Source of the DNA: Xanthobacteraceae bacterium
GTDB lineage: Bacteria; Pseudomonadota; Alphaproteobacteria; Rhizobiales; Xanthobacteraceae
Assembly (NCBI GenBank): GCA_019746135.1
Contig: JAIESI010000278.1
Span: 1 to 37,689, forward strand
DNA length: 37,689 nucleotides
Reading direction: 5' to 3'
The notes below the pieces were generated by a model. It was given only the letters and a program-made list of their open reading frames with translations. It did no database searches and had not been told where the DNA came from. The translations under genes were made by a program, and so were the position numbers. Below, one piece after another: positions 8,204 to 16,117 of this stretch. Position 1 is the first letter of the stretch. Every line of letters begins with the position of its first letter.

Positions 8204-9526
8204 TCATTGCCGCCTTGTCGCCGGGCCAACGGCCCCGGCGACGGTTTCAAGCACAGCCATGAAGCGGTCGGCGAACCGGCCGTCGATGCAGCCCCAGCGG
8301 GCGGCGTCGGGAACCTGCAGTTCGCGTAGCCTGTCGCGGTAGGCCGCGTCGGTTCCAAGGCGTCGTACGGCATCGGCGAAAGCCGTCCGATCCTCGACGG
8401 CGACCAGGCCGGTCGCGCCAGAGTAGTCATCGTAGCGGTATCGATAGCAGTCGTAATTAATTGTCGGCACGCCAAGTGCGAGCGCCCAGCGGATGGTCGC
8501 GGAGATGCAGGCGACATAAACGTCAGCGAGCGCGACGAGATGCTCGGTGGGGGTCGTCACCACACGGCAGCCGGCCCGCTCGAACGCCAGCAACGCGCCG
8601 AGTGGCAGCCTTGGATGCGGGCGCAGGACAACGTTTACGGCGCTTGTGAGCGGAGCCAACGCGCCCAGCCATCCCTCGACCAGCGCGGCGAAGCTCGGAT
8701 ATTCGAACGCGGCAGAACGGGCGGCGTACTGGTCAGGCGGGAATGCGACCACCATCAAGGGCCGCTGTGGATCGAGTCCGAGGCGGCTCGCAAGATCGCG
8801 CTGACGGCCGGCACGGTCCTGCCAAGCCTCATGCAGGCTCAAATCCACTGGACTCCCTGTCACCACGAGTTGCGCCTCGGCCACACCGCGCCTCCGATAG
8901 ATATCGCCGGTGGCGCGGCTCTCGACGCAGATAAAGCCCGCGTGGCCGCTGTTGAGGACCCAAGGGGTCGCACTGTCGAGGCCAGTCCACTTCAGCGCCG
9001 CGATGTCGCTTATTGGAAGCCGCAGCACCGGATGCCGCTCGAACACACGGCCCCATTGCGGCCAGCAGCGCGCTGCGCTCCGGGCGATCCAACCCGAGAC
9101 GCGGCGCGGATGGGAAACGGCCAGCACCTGCGCCGCTTCCTGGGGATTTGGGATCGTGGTCGGCAGCACGAGATAGGGGATCCCGCGCCTGCGTGCAGCC
9201 GCGGCCGCAAGATGGCTTGCGTCGGCGACGTTCTCCTCGAACAGCACAATCGCCTCGGGCCGCGCCACGCCAATGCGGCGCTCGAGATCGCGCAGCGCGC
9301 GTCGGAACCGCCGGACAAGGGCGACCATCCGCAGCGGGCTGTGCGCCACAAGCGCGCGTAGCCGCAGCATCAACGACCTCATCTGCGTGTCGGGCCGCGT
9401 CACAGCGCTCTCGCGCGACGCCCCCGGCAGCATGTCGATTGCCACCTCGGCCCGACCACGCAACTGGTCGCGCAGCGACTCGGCATAGCGGCGATCCACG
9501 TCCGACCGGCACAAAGCCAGGATCAC
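8204..9526 (-). CDS. GT-B-like surface polysaccharide protein, paralogue 2 of 3
   Basis: The 440-residue protein is homologous along its length to the C-terminal 400 residues of the gene at 5343-6938. Matching blocks include PTTIPNPQE, TPWVLNSG, VVTGSPVD, FPPDQ, VVLRPHPR, LVALADVYVACISATIRWA, NYDCYRYRYDDY (357-368) and ARWGCIDGRFADRF near the end. Start is GTG 9526: an in-frame TAA lies two codons upstream and GGAG is six bases before. The fold looks like a GT-B or epimerase-type nucleotide-sugar protein; activity is not known to me. It is the last gene of the long minus-strand train, 53 bases after the GT2 at 9580-10557, and has no obvious terminator before the convergent dioxygenase. Confidence 0.72.
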   Translation of the reverse strand: MILALCRSDVDRRYAESLRDQLRGRAEVAIDMLPGASRESAVTRPDTQMRSLMLRLRALVAHSPLRMVALVRRFRRALRDLERRIGVARPEAIVLFEENVADASHLAAAAARRRGIPYLVLPTTIPNPQEAAQVLAVSHPRRVSGWIARSAARCWPQWGRVFERHPVLRLPISDIAALKWTGLDSATPWVLNSGHAGFICVESRATGDIYRRRGVAEAQLVVTGSPVDLSLHEAWQDRAGRQRDLASRLGLDPQRPLMVVAFPPDQYAARSAAFEYPSFAALVEGWLGALAPLTSAVNVVLRPHPRLPLGALLAFERAGCRVVTTPTEHLVALADVYVACISATIRWALALGVPTINYDCYRYRYDDYSGATGLVAVEDRTAFADAVRRLGTDAAYRDRLRELQVPDAARWGCIDGRFADRFMAVLETVAGAVGPATRRQ

Positions 9527-9579
9527 ACATTACTCCGGTAGACAGCAACGTCGGCGACGCCGGTCTCGTACCGCAACGG

Positions 9580-10557
9580 TCATTTACGCGAGCTTCGTGC
9601 GACACCGTTCGAGCTTCGGCCCATGAAGCGCGCAAGCAGGCGGCGGGCGATATAGCCCAGGCTGAAGCGACTTCGAACATAGGGAAGCCATTCCGGATTG
9701 GTCGCCTTGACCCATTGGCGGAACTCTTCGAGGTCAAGAGTTTGCCTCCCCAGCAGGTACCTCAAATTCTCCTCGACGCCGCGTACGTGGTCGAGTTCGG
9801 GACGCAGATATTTGATGGTACCGCGAAGCTGCGTATCAATGGTGAGTTGCTCCTCCTCGGGGGCCATCTCAACCGACATCTCGAGGTTCTTAAACGACCT
9901 CGCGCGACCTTCCTTATCGTAGAGACGCGGCATCACCTGGTGAAAGTGAAACGTGTCTTCGATCTTGCCGTGACGGAAGCCACCCTCCTCAATCACCCGA
10001 GCGAAGACAAAATCCTCTTGGCGGTAGACATAGTCGTCATCGATATGGCCGAGCCGCCCGTCGAATGCCTTCTTCCGGCCCATCTGGCTTCCGGCATAGG
10101 GCCGCCCAGGGGTCGAGTGCGGGTACTCGACGAGCGCGGTGATGCGCATCGGACATCCGAACCAGTCGTATTCATTGCGATGCCGACACATGGCGTCGAA
10201 CCAGCCGTCCGGCAGATAGACGTCCGAATGCAGATAAACGAACCATTCGGTGTCGACCGCCTCGATCAGCTTGCGGACGCTGTAGCCAAGCGACTTGAAG
10301 GTCGTGTGGTCGAGCACTTCAGCGCGGGGAAACCGCCGCACAATCCGCAAGGCTTCCTCGGTGCAGCCTGCGTCGCCGATCAAAAGGCGGCTTACCGGGA
10401 TTTCCCGGTAGATCGAGATCAAGTTCTTTTCCCACAACTCGTTGGTGTGCAGGACGGGAATGATGACATCCACGCCATTTGCGTCATGGCGGGAAAGCCG
10501 ATCGACAAACTCCTCCTTTGAGTAGTAGCGGGCAAAAATGAAATTAAGCTCTCGCAT
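9580..10557 (-). CDS. Glycosyltransferase family 2, twin copy A
   Basis: The 325-residue protein has the GT2 (GT-A fold) landmarks VIIPVLHTNE (31-40), GDAGC (61-65) and a DxD-like HSDVYLPDGW (110-119) that should hold the metal and nucleotide sugar. It has no membrane helix apart from a basic C-terminus, so it likely works in the cytoplasm. It is a close copy of the gene at 12660-13661: both share YYSKEEFVDR, ELWEKNLISIYREIPV, FGCPMRITAL and RPYAGSQMGRK. The ABC exporter sits between the two. ATG 10557 aligns with the twin's MAES start. The 211 bases to the exporter's stop contain only weak inverted repeats (CATGAG/CTCATG around 10610-10635) and no confident promoter. Donor unknown. Confidence 0.86.
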   Translation of the reverse strand: MRELNFIFARYYSKEEFVDRLSRHDANGVDVIIPVLHTNELWEKNLISIYREIPVSRLLIGDAGCTEEALRIVRRFPRAEVLDHTTFKSLGYSVRKLIEAVDTEWFVYLHSDVYLPDGWFDAMCRHRNEYDWFGCPMRITALVEYPHSTPGRPYAGSQMGRKKAFDGRLGHIDDDYVYRQEDFVFARVIEEGGFRHGKIEDTFHFHQVMPRLYDKEGRARSFKNLEMSVEMAPEEEQLTIDTQLRGTIKYLRPELDHVRGVEENLRYLLGRQTLDLEEFRQWVKATNPEWLPYVRSRFSLGYIARRLLARFMGRSSNGVARSSRK

Positions 10558-10768
10558 CGAAGCGTCTTCTCAGTGACCGCGGTTGTGAACCCCCGTGATC
10601 ATGAGCCAAGCGATCCGCGACTCATGGGGGAATACAGGAAGCGATGAGCCCGTCAGCCGGCCGATGATGACCTTCGGCGAGGCACCCAATTGAGTTTCGC
10701 CGGATCAGGCGGTGGCGCCTATGTCTTTTTCAAGGCTAGTTTCGAAGACAGCCAACGGCACGGTCTCT

Positions 10769-12646
10769 CTAACTCACGCCGGACCGGTCGAGTTCGGCCG
10801 ACGGAGCCGTCTCCACAAGTTCTTCCGGCACATCGACGATGTCCAGCCTCTGGTGTTCGATCATCTCGCAATAGCGGCCGCGCGCCCGCAGCAATTCGTC
10901 ATGCCGTCCTTGTTCGATCACCTGGCCGTTGTCAACAACAATGATGTTGTCGGCCCGCTTGATGGTCGCGAGCCGATGGGCAATGACAACCATCGTGCGC
11001 TTGCGTCCGAACGTGGCCATGGCGCCCTGCACGGCATGCTCAGTGATACTATCGAGGCTGCTGGTCGCCTCATCCATGATCATAAGCTGGGGATTGACCA
11101 GGATGGCGCGCGCGATTGCCAGCCGCTGCTGCTGCCCGCCCGAGAGGCGCGTACCGCGCTCGCCGAGTTGGGTCTGGGCCCCGTTGGGCAACGACGCGAT
11201 GAAATCGGCGCAGGCGGCAGTCTCGGTCGCTATCCGTATCTCTTCGGGCGAGGCCGTGCGATTGAGGCTGTAGGTGAGGTTGCGCTCGACCGTATCGTTG
11301 ACCAGGAAGATGCTCTGGCTGACGACGCTCATTGTCCGCCGCCAGGTTTCCAGCTTGAGTTTGCGGAGATCGACCCCATCGACTTCGATTGCGCCGGTCT
11401 GCGGATGGTAGAGTCGGCCCAGAAGCGCAACGATGGTCGACTTGCCAGCCCCGGATGGCCCGACGATCGCCGTCATTTTCCCCTTCGGAATGAAAAAAGA
11501 CGCCTCCCTGAGGACATCGCCGGATTCTGTCTCGTAGGAGAACGTTACCGAGTTGAAGCGGATGCCATCGCGCAACTCGTGGAACTGTATGTCCCCGTCC
11601 TTTTGCCGCATCCGCCTGGCGCGGTCGACCCACTCCTCGTAGTCGAATACGGCGTCGAGATGCAGGAGGATGGCGTTCCGGGAATACGTGATGGCGCTCA
11701 CCGGCGTGAGCAGCCGCTGCAACAGAAACAGGAGCAGAAGGACACTCGCCACCGAACCGGCACCGCCATCCGCTCCTCCCGATGCGGCAAACAACATCAC
11801 GCAAATCAGCGCGCCCGATGTGGCGATAAACAGCGGGATAATCAGCGCATTGGCAAAGCCAAAGCGGCGCTGCGCAGACTTCAAGAGCGCGGTCGCCTCC
11901 TTGTGACGCTTAGAGATCCGCTCCTCCGCGACCGACAGACGGATCAGACTCATGCCTCCCACCGCCTCGCCGACCACTTGGCCGAGGTTCTCGCCGGCCC
12001 TCGTCACGTCGGCGCCTGTTCGCTTAAGGGGTCCTGACGAAACGGCACGCTGCAAATAGAAGACGCCACCCATGAACGCAATCGATAATAGCGTCAGCTT
12101 AACGCTGATCAGCATCATCATCGCGGTGTAAATCGTCAGCAAGGCGACGTTCGAGATTAGGCTGCCGAGAAAGCCCATCACTTGACCGATGCGCGACGGA
12201 TAGCCGGAGACAAAGTTCTGGATACCGCCGAGCCGGCTTTTGTTGATGACCGACATGTCGAGATGGAGCAGATAGTCGAACGAGAGATTACGCACGTGCT
12301 GTTCGATCTTCGCCGGCAAGTAGACCTGAAGGTACTGGGTCAGAAACTGCAACGCGCTGCGCAATGCAACCACTGCAAGCATCAGTAGCGCGACAATCTT
12401 TATGCGGGTCTCGGCTGAGATGTGGCTGAAAGCATCCGACATCTGCGACAGTATGGGGATGTTGCCGAAATTTGGGGCGTTGGAGACTGAATCGAGCAGC
12501 GGCACGAACAGTCCAATGCCGATACCTTCAGTCAGCGCGCCGAGGGCGCTGATCACGATAAAGGTGACGAACAGCTTCTTCTCTTCGCCGATATGTTTCC
12601 AGCAGATAGCCAAAAAGGTTCGGTATTGATTCAGTCTAGACCGCAC
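10769..12646 (-). CDS. ABC transporter, fused permease and ATPase (MsbA/PglK-like)
   Basis: The 625-residue half-transporter has a type-I exporter membrane domain (about 1-330, six hydrophobic segments) followed by an ATPase domain: Walker A GPSGAGKST (396-404), Q-loop Q444, signature LSGGQQQ (501-507), Walker B LMIMDEA (521-527) and H-loop H557. As a homodimer it should export or flip a lipid-linked substrate across the inner membrane. Its place between two glycosyltransferases makes a lipid-linked glycan flippase like PglK, or an MsbA-like lipid exporter, the best guess. Start is GTG 12646 with AGGA about nine bases upstream. No Wzx, Wzy, Wzm or Wzt is visible, so this is the only export candidate in the window. 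Confidence 0.9.
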   Translation of the reverse strand: MRSRLNQYRTFLAICWKHIGEEKKLFVTFIVISALGALTEGIGIGLFVPLLDSVSNAPNFGNIPILSQMSDAFSHISAETRIKIVALLMLAVVALRSALQFLTQYLQVYLPAKIEQHVRNLSFDYLLHLDMSVINKSRLGGIQNFVSGYPSRIGQVMGFLGSLISNVALLTIYTAMMMLISVKLTLLSIAFMGGVFYLQRAVSSGPLKRTGADVTRAGENLGQVVGEAVGGMSLIRLSVAEERISKRHKEATALLKSAQRRFGFANALIIPLFIATSGALICVMLFAASGGADGGAGSVASVLLLLFLLQRLLTPVSAITYSRNAILLHLDAVFDYEEWVDRARRMRQKDGDIQFHELRDGIRFNSVTFSYETESGDVLREASFFIPKGKMTAIVGPSGAGKSTIVALLGRLYHPQTGAIEVDGVDLRKLKLETWRRTMSVVSQSIFLVNDTVERNLTYSLNRTASPEEIRIATETAACADFIASLPNGAQTQLGERGTRLSGGQQQRLAIARAILVNPQLMIMDEATSSLDSITEHAVQGAMATFGRKRTMVVIAHRLATIKRADNIIVVDNGQVIEQGRHDELLRARGRYCEMIEHQRLDIVDVPEELVETAPSAELDRSGVS

Positions 12647-12659
12647 GAGATGTATTCCT

Positions 12660-13661
12660 TCAGAGCCTGTCGCGCGCTATCCAGCGACGAAACGTGTTGA
12701 TGCAATGGCGGTAGAGTGACTTGGCTCGCTGGGTCGTTGTCTTGAGTCGTCTTGGAATGTAGGGCAGCCATTCCGGGTTGACGCGCAGCGTCCATTCCTT
12801 GAGTTCGCCGAGATCGACCTTGCGGAGTTCGTGGAGACGCACCAGGTTTGTGCGCAGATGCAACACTTGGAATCTGTCCGGACGCAAATATTTTATAGTG
12901 CCACGAACCTGGGTCTCGACCGTGGTCAGCTCCTCTTCCGGCGACATCTCCCACCCGATCTCGATGCCGGTGAATTTCCGGGCGCGGTCGTCGTTCCCGT
13001 AGAGCCGGGGCATGAGTTGATGGTAGTGAAACGTATCTTCGATCTTGCCGTGACGAAAATTACCGTCCTCGACGATCCGCGCGAACACGAAATCCTCCTG
13101 CCGGTAGACATAGTCATCGTCGATGCGGTCGATGCCGCCCATGAACGCGGACTTGCGCCCCATCTGGCTGCCGGCGTACGGCCGTTCACGGTTGACAAGC
13201 GGATATTCGATCAGCGCGGTGATACGCATCGGGCAACCGAACCAGTCGTATTCGCCCTGATGCTTGCGCATGGTGTCGAACCAGCCGTCCGGCAGATAGA
13301 CGTCGGAATGCAGATAGATAAACCACTCGGTTTCAACCGCCTTAATAAGCTCGCGGACGCTATAGCCGAGTGATTTGAAATGCCGATGGTCGAGGACCTC
13401 GACGCGGGGAAATTTTCTCGCGGTCGTGATAGTGTCGTCCGCGCACCCGGCGTCGCCCAGCAGCAGACGGTTGACCGGGATTTCCCGATAGATCGAGATC
13501 AGGTTCTTTTCCCACAATTCGTTGGAGGAGAGCACCGGGATGATGATATCAACGGCGGCGTCTTCACCCCGCGCAAACCGATCGACAAACTCTTCCTTCG
13601 AATAGTATCGGGAAAAAATGTATTCAGATTCGGCCATTCTAGCGCATTCCAATCCCTTCAT
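12660..13661 (-). CDS. Glycosyltransferase family 2, twin copy B
   Basis: It is a GT2 enzyme of 333 residues with VDIIIPVLSSNE, GDAGC and HSDVYLPDGW, paralogous to the gene at 9580-10557. Two starts compete: ATG 13661 has GGAG five bases upstream (start of MKGLECARMAES), while ATG 13637 (MAESEYIF) aligns with the start of copy A. I use 13661 for its ribosome site. The frame is open to a TTG at 13832, but those residues have no counterpart in copy A and I leave them out, giving 177 non-coding bases before the SDR stop. It ends 13 bases before the exporter's GTG. The tails after about residue 240 diverge more between copies, so acceptors may differ. Confidence 0.85.
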   Translation of the reverse strand: MKGLECARMAESEYIFSRYYSKEEFVDRFARGEDAAVDIIIPVLSSNELWEKNLISIYREIPVNRLLLGDAGCADDTITTARKFPRVEVLDHRHFKSLGYSVRELIKAVETEWFIYLHSDVYLPDGWFDTMRKHQGEYDWFGCPMRITALIEYPLVNRERPYAGSQMGRKSAFMGGIDRIDDDYVYRQEDFVFARIVEDGNFRHGKIEDTFHYHQLMPRLYGNDDRARKFTGIEIGWEMSPEEELTTVETQVRGTIKYLRPDRFQVLHLRTNLVRLHELRKVDLGELKEWTLRVNPEWLPYIPRRLKTTTQRAKSLYRHCINTFRRWIARDRL

Positions 13662-13838
13662 CGTCACTCCACCTGATCTGCCGCGCCGTGTGCGAAAGGC
13701 TATCGGAGCGCTCTGCCACCCAATCGCGAATGGCAGTGACAGATCCGGAAACCTGGCGACGGCAACCGACCGCGGGTTCGCCATGTCCATACCGATGGTG
13801 TTGGCCTGGTGGCCTGGCGCGGCCCAAATCAAGCGAGA

Positions 13839-14810
13839 TCACGCTATATCTCCTTCGTTTTCGCGGACAAGGGCCGCAAGAATTCGTTCGCAGACGTCGA
13901 CGATGCCAACTTGGGGCGTACGCCCGATCATCCGCGCGAGCCTTTCGGTCGAGGCCGCAAAGGTACAATTCGCTGGATTGGCGGCGCCGCGGTCGACGAC
14001 ATGGTTTTGATACTGAAGACCGTGGCGGGCGAAAATTTGTTTGGCGAGTTCGCGGCCGGACAGCGTGCGGCCTGTCGCGACGATGACGTCCTCGACCGGC
14101 ATCCGCTCGGCGATGTCCACGGCGATATCCGTGTACTCCTCCGCCGCCCCCCAATCACAGTGGAATTCCAGCGTGTCGAATACGGCGCGATGGTGTTGGT
14201 CGCGAAGCGACCGATAAAGACTTGCCACCAGCTTGGGAACGAAGAACTGGCTCTCCCGCCGTTCTGACTCATGGTTGAAGAAATGCAGCACGGACGCTTT
14301 GATTCCGTGGTCGCGCCGGTAGCAACTGATCAGGTCCAACGCGGCGTTCTTGGTTACTGTGTAAAGGCAGGTGGCGCGCAGCGGTGACTGCTCGGTGACA
14401 ACCGATGGGAAGACCGGGCCAAACACCTTGGACGATCCGGCATAGACCAGCACTCCAGCCGGCTGGTGCTGCCGGAGATATTCCAGGCAGACATGCACGG
14501 CGCCAACATTGACCGCAAGCATGTCCTGCCATTCGGTTTCGTAGCGCGTGCCCGCGCGACCATGGACCGCGGCGAAATGGAAGATCGTAGCTGGCCGCCA
14601 TTCGGCCAGCAGGCTCGCCAGCCGCGCCGGCTGCCGCAGATCAAGGCAGACATGCCGGAACGGCGGAAGCTCAGGCCCGCCGCGCGGTTGCAGTCCCCGC
14701 GCAACCCCGGCCACCGTGTAGCCGCGGCGAAGCAGGTGCTCGACGAGATAGCTGCCATCCTGACCCCGGCTTCCCAGAACTAAGGCGCGCGGGGTTTCGA
14801 TCCCGGTCAC
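13839..14810 (-). CDS. NAD(P)-dependent SDR, GDP-mannose-4,6-dehydratase-like, altered active site
   Basis: The 323-residue extended SDR has LGSRGQDGSYLVEHLL (12-27), NVGA (101-104), YTVTK (Tyr150, Lys154), FNHESERR (178-185) and DWG (219-221), all strongly reminiscent of GDP-mannose 4,6-dehydratase. However, the dehydratase active-site block T-S-E-x-Y/F-G reads SSKVFG (126-131), so the Glu that drives water elimination is a Lys. A 4,6-dehydratase activity is therefore doubtful, and a reductase or epimerase on an NDP-sugar is more likely. Start is GTG 14810. It follows the C-methyltransferase by 15 bases, which suggests both act on the same deoxysugar, for example methylation of a keto-sugar and then reduction; this is inferred. 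Confidence 0.85.
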   Translation of the reverse strand: MTGIETPRALVLGSRGQDGSYLVEHLLRRGYTVAGVARGLQPRGGPELPPFRHVCLDLRQPARLASLLAEWRPATIFHFAAVHGRAGTRYETEWQDMLAVNVGAVHVCLEYLRQHQPAGVLVYAGSSKVFGPVFPSVVTEQSPLRATCLYTVTKNAALDLISCYRRDHGIKASVLHFFNHESERRESQFFVPKLVASLYRSLRDQHHRAVFDTLEFHCDWGAAEEYTDIAVDIAERMPVEDVIVATGRTLSGRELAKQIFARHGLQYQNHVVDRGAANPANCTFAASTERLARMIGRTPQVGIVDVCERILAALVRENEGDIA

Positions 14811-14825
14811 GACTGCACGGTCCGC

Positions 14826-16106
14826 TCAACGCTCCGCCGGCAGGTCGTCGCGACCCACGACCAGCACCTCGGGGAGTGGAAAGATCATGCTGGTCCCCGC
14901 CATGATCGCCTCGCGCTCGCGCTGCAGGAATTCGTTCTTGAAGTGCCACGGAAGTACCAGGTAGTAGTCCGGCTTCAGGGCACGGGACTGCTCCTCAGAC
15001 ACGATCGGGATGTCCGTGCCGAGCGTTCGCGCGCCGTGCTTCTCGGGATTGCGGTCGGCGGCGCATTCAACCACGGTCCTGTCGATCCCGTACCATTGCA
15101 GCAGCACGTTGCCCTTGGTCGAGGCGCCATAGACATGGATGGTCTTGCCCTCGGCCCGAATGGCGCGCAGCAACGCGGTCAGCTTGTCGCGCACCGCCAA
15201 AATTCGCTCCTGGAACGCGGTATAGGGCCTGTCTGATCCGAGATCGAGTGACGCCTCGCGGTCGCGCAACCGCTGGAGCTCAGCGCGATCCTCCGGCGTG
15301 CCGTGGGTTGCGTTCTCGGCGTGAGCGACATAAAGCCGGATACTGCCGCCGTTGATAGCGTTCAACTCGGCCCTAGCTGCGCGAAGACCGGCGGCTCGGA
15401 AGATGAATTCCAGCACCGCGAGACTGTAGTACTCCACATGCTCATGACAGATCGTGTCGAACGAGTTCTGTTCAAGCATTGTCGGCAGATACGACATCTC
15501 GACGATCCAGATGCCGCCGGGCGCGAGCACACTCTTGATGCTCTTGGCGAAGCCTACCGGGTCATCGAGATCGTAGAACATGGCGATCGAGGTGACGATG
15601 TCCACGGACCGGCCCGCAAGCGCTGCCGTCGCCTCGTCCGACGGATAGACGGTGTTGATGACGCGGATCGGCGGCTCGATGCCGCGCGCAATATCGGACG
15701 GGTCGACGCCAAACCGCTCGAACGTCTCCGGATAATTGCGTAGCAGCGTGCCATCGTTACAGCCGATGTCGAGCGCTCCACGGTGGTCGCCTTTCACCAT
15801 CGACATCGCAACGTGGGCGATGCTTTTGAGATGCTCGCGCATCGTGCTGTTGACGTTGGAGCGATACCAGTAATTCGAATAGAGGATGTCAGCCGGGACC
15901 GAATGCGCCATCTGCAGAAGTCCGCAGGCGGCGCTATTCTTCGACGTGTCGCAGCGCAACAACAACATTGGGAACTTCGTCGTGGGCAGTTGAGGCGCGC
16001 CTTCCTTGACGAAGCTGCCCTGAAGATATTGCTCGCCAAGATCGATGACCGGCGTCAGGTGCGGTGAGCCGCAAACCCGGCAAGATGTACGCCGTTGCAA
16101 ACGCAT
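14826..16106 (-). CDS. SAM-dependent sugar C-methyltransferase (TylC3/NovU type)
   Basis: The 426-residue product has the three-part layout of sugar 3-C-methyltransferases: an N-terminal zinc domain (CRVCG with Cys9 and Cys12, later Cys52 and Cys61), a class I SAM fold (ALDIGCNDGT, 111-120) with the catalytic-looking CHEHVEYYS (220-228), and a C-terminal Rossmann domain with VYGASTKGNVLLQ. These enzymes methylate a carbon next to a keto group of NDP-keto-sugars to make branched sugars. It lies 11 bases after the NulO synthase stop and 15 before the SDR, so it is in the same transcript. Substrate unknown; a 4-keto intermediate is the usual one in the family. Confidence 0.88.
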   Translation of the reverse strand: MRLQRRTSCRVCGSPHLTPVIDLGEQYLQGSFVKEGAPQLPTTKFPMLLLRCDTSKNSAACGLLQMAHSVPADILYSNYWYRSNVNSTMREHLKSIAHVAMSMVKGDHRGALDIGCNDGTLLRNYPETFERFGVDPSDIARGIEPPIRVINTVYPSDEATAALAGRSVDIVTSIAMFYDLDDPVGFAKSIKSVLAPGGIWIVEMSYLPTMLEQNSFDTICHEHVEYYSLAVLEFIFRAAGLRAARAELNAINGGSIRLYVAHAENATHGTPEDRAELQRLRDREASLDLGSDRPYTAFQERILAVRDKLTALLRAIRAEGKTIHVYGASTKGNVLLQWYGIDRTVVECAADRNPEKHGARTLGTDIPIVSEEQSRALKPDYYLVLPWHFKNEFLQREREAIMAGTSMIFPLPEVLVVGRDDLPAER

Positions 16107-16117
16107 GTCGTGGTCTC

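Larger units (their letters stand above)
9580..13661. repeat. Direct repeat formed by twin GT2 genes (copy A 9580-10557, copy B 12660-13661)
   Basis: The two GT2 genes flank the ABC transporter in the same orientation and are alike at DNA as well as protein level; for example, the stretch around 10196-10230 is nearly the same as 13271-13305. This is an old tandem duplication with the exporter between the copies, or insertion of the exporter between tandem copies. Recombination between them would delete the exporter. Confidence 0.75.

Noticed and set aside
9013..10521. Plus-strand open frame of 502 codons.
   Set aside because: It crosses two minus-strand genes with clear homology, is rich in Arg/Ala/Pro and has no motif or ribosome site.
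10600..10640. Inverted repeat CCCCC...CATGAG / CTCATGGGGG between exporter and GT2 copy A as a terminator.
   Set aside because: The arms are interrupted and no T run follows on the minus strand; a terminator inside the train is not supported.
10712..12037. Long plus-strand open frame of 441 codons.
   Set aside because: It is antisense to the ABC transporter, which has every ATPase motif; the plus frame has no recognisable domain and is a GC-rich shadow.
12714..12727. Another ops-like word, GGCGGTAGAGTG, on the plus strand.
   Set aside because: It is within the coding part of GT2 copy B and on the non-transcribed orientation, so it cannot recruit the RfaH-like factor to this operon.
13662..13832. 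N-terminal extension of GT2 copy B from a TTG at 13832.
   Set aside because: The extra residues have no match in copy A and lack a ribosome site, whereas GGAG precedes ATG 13661.
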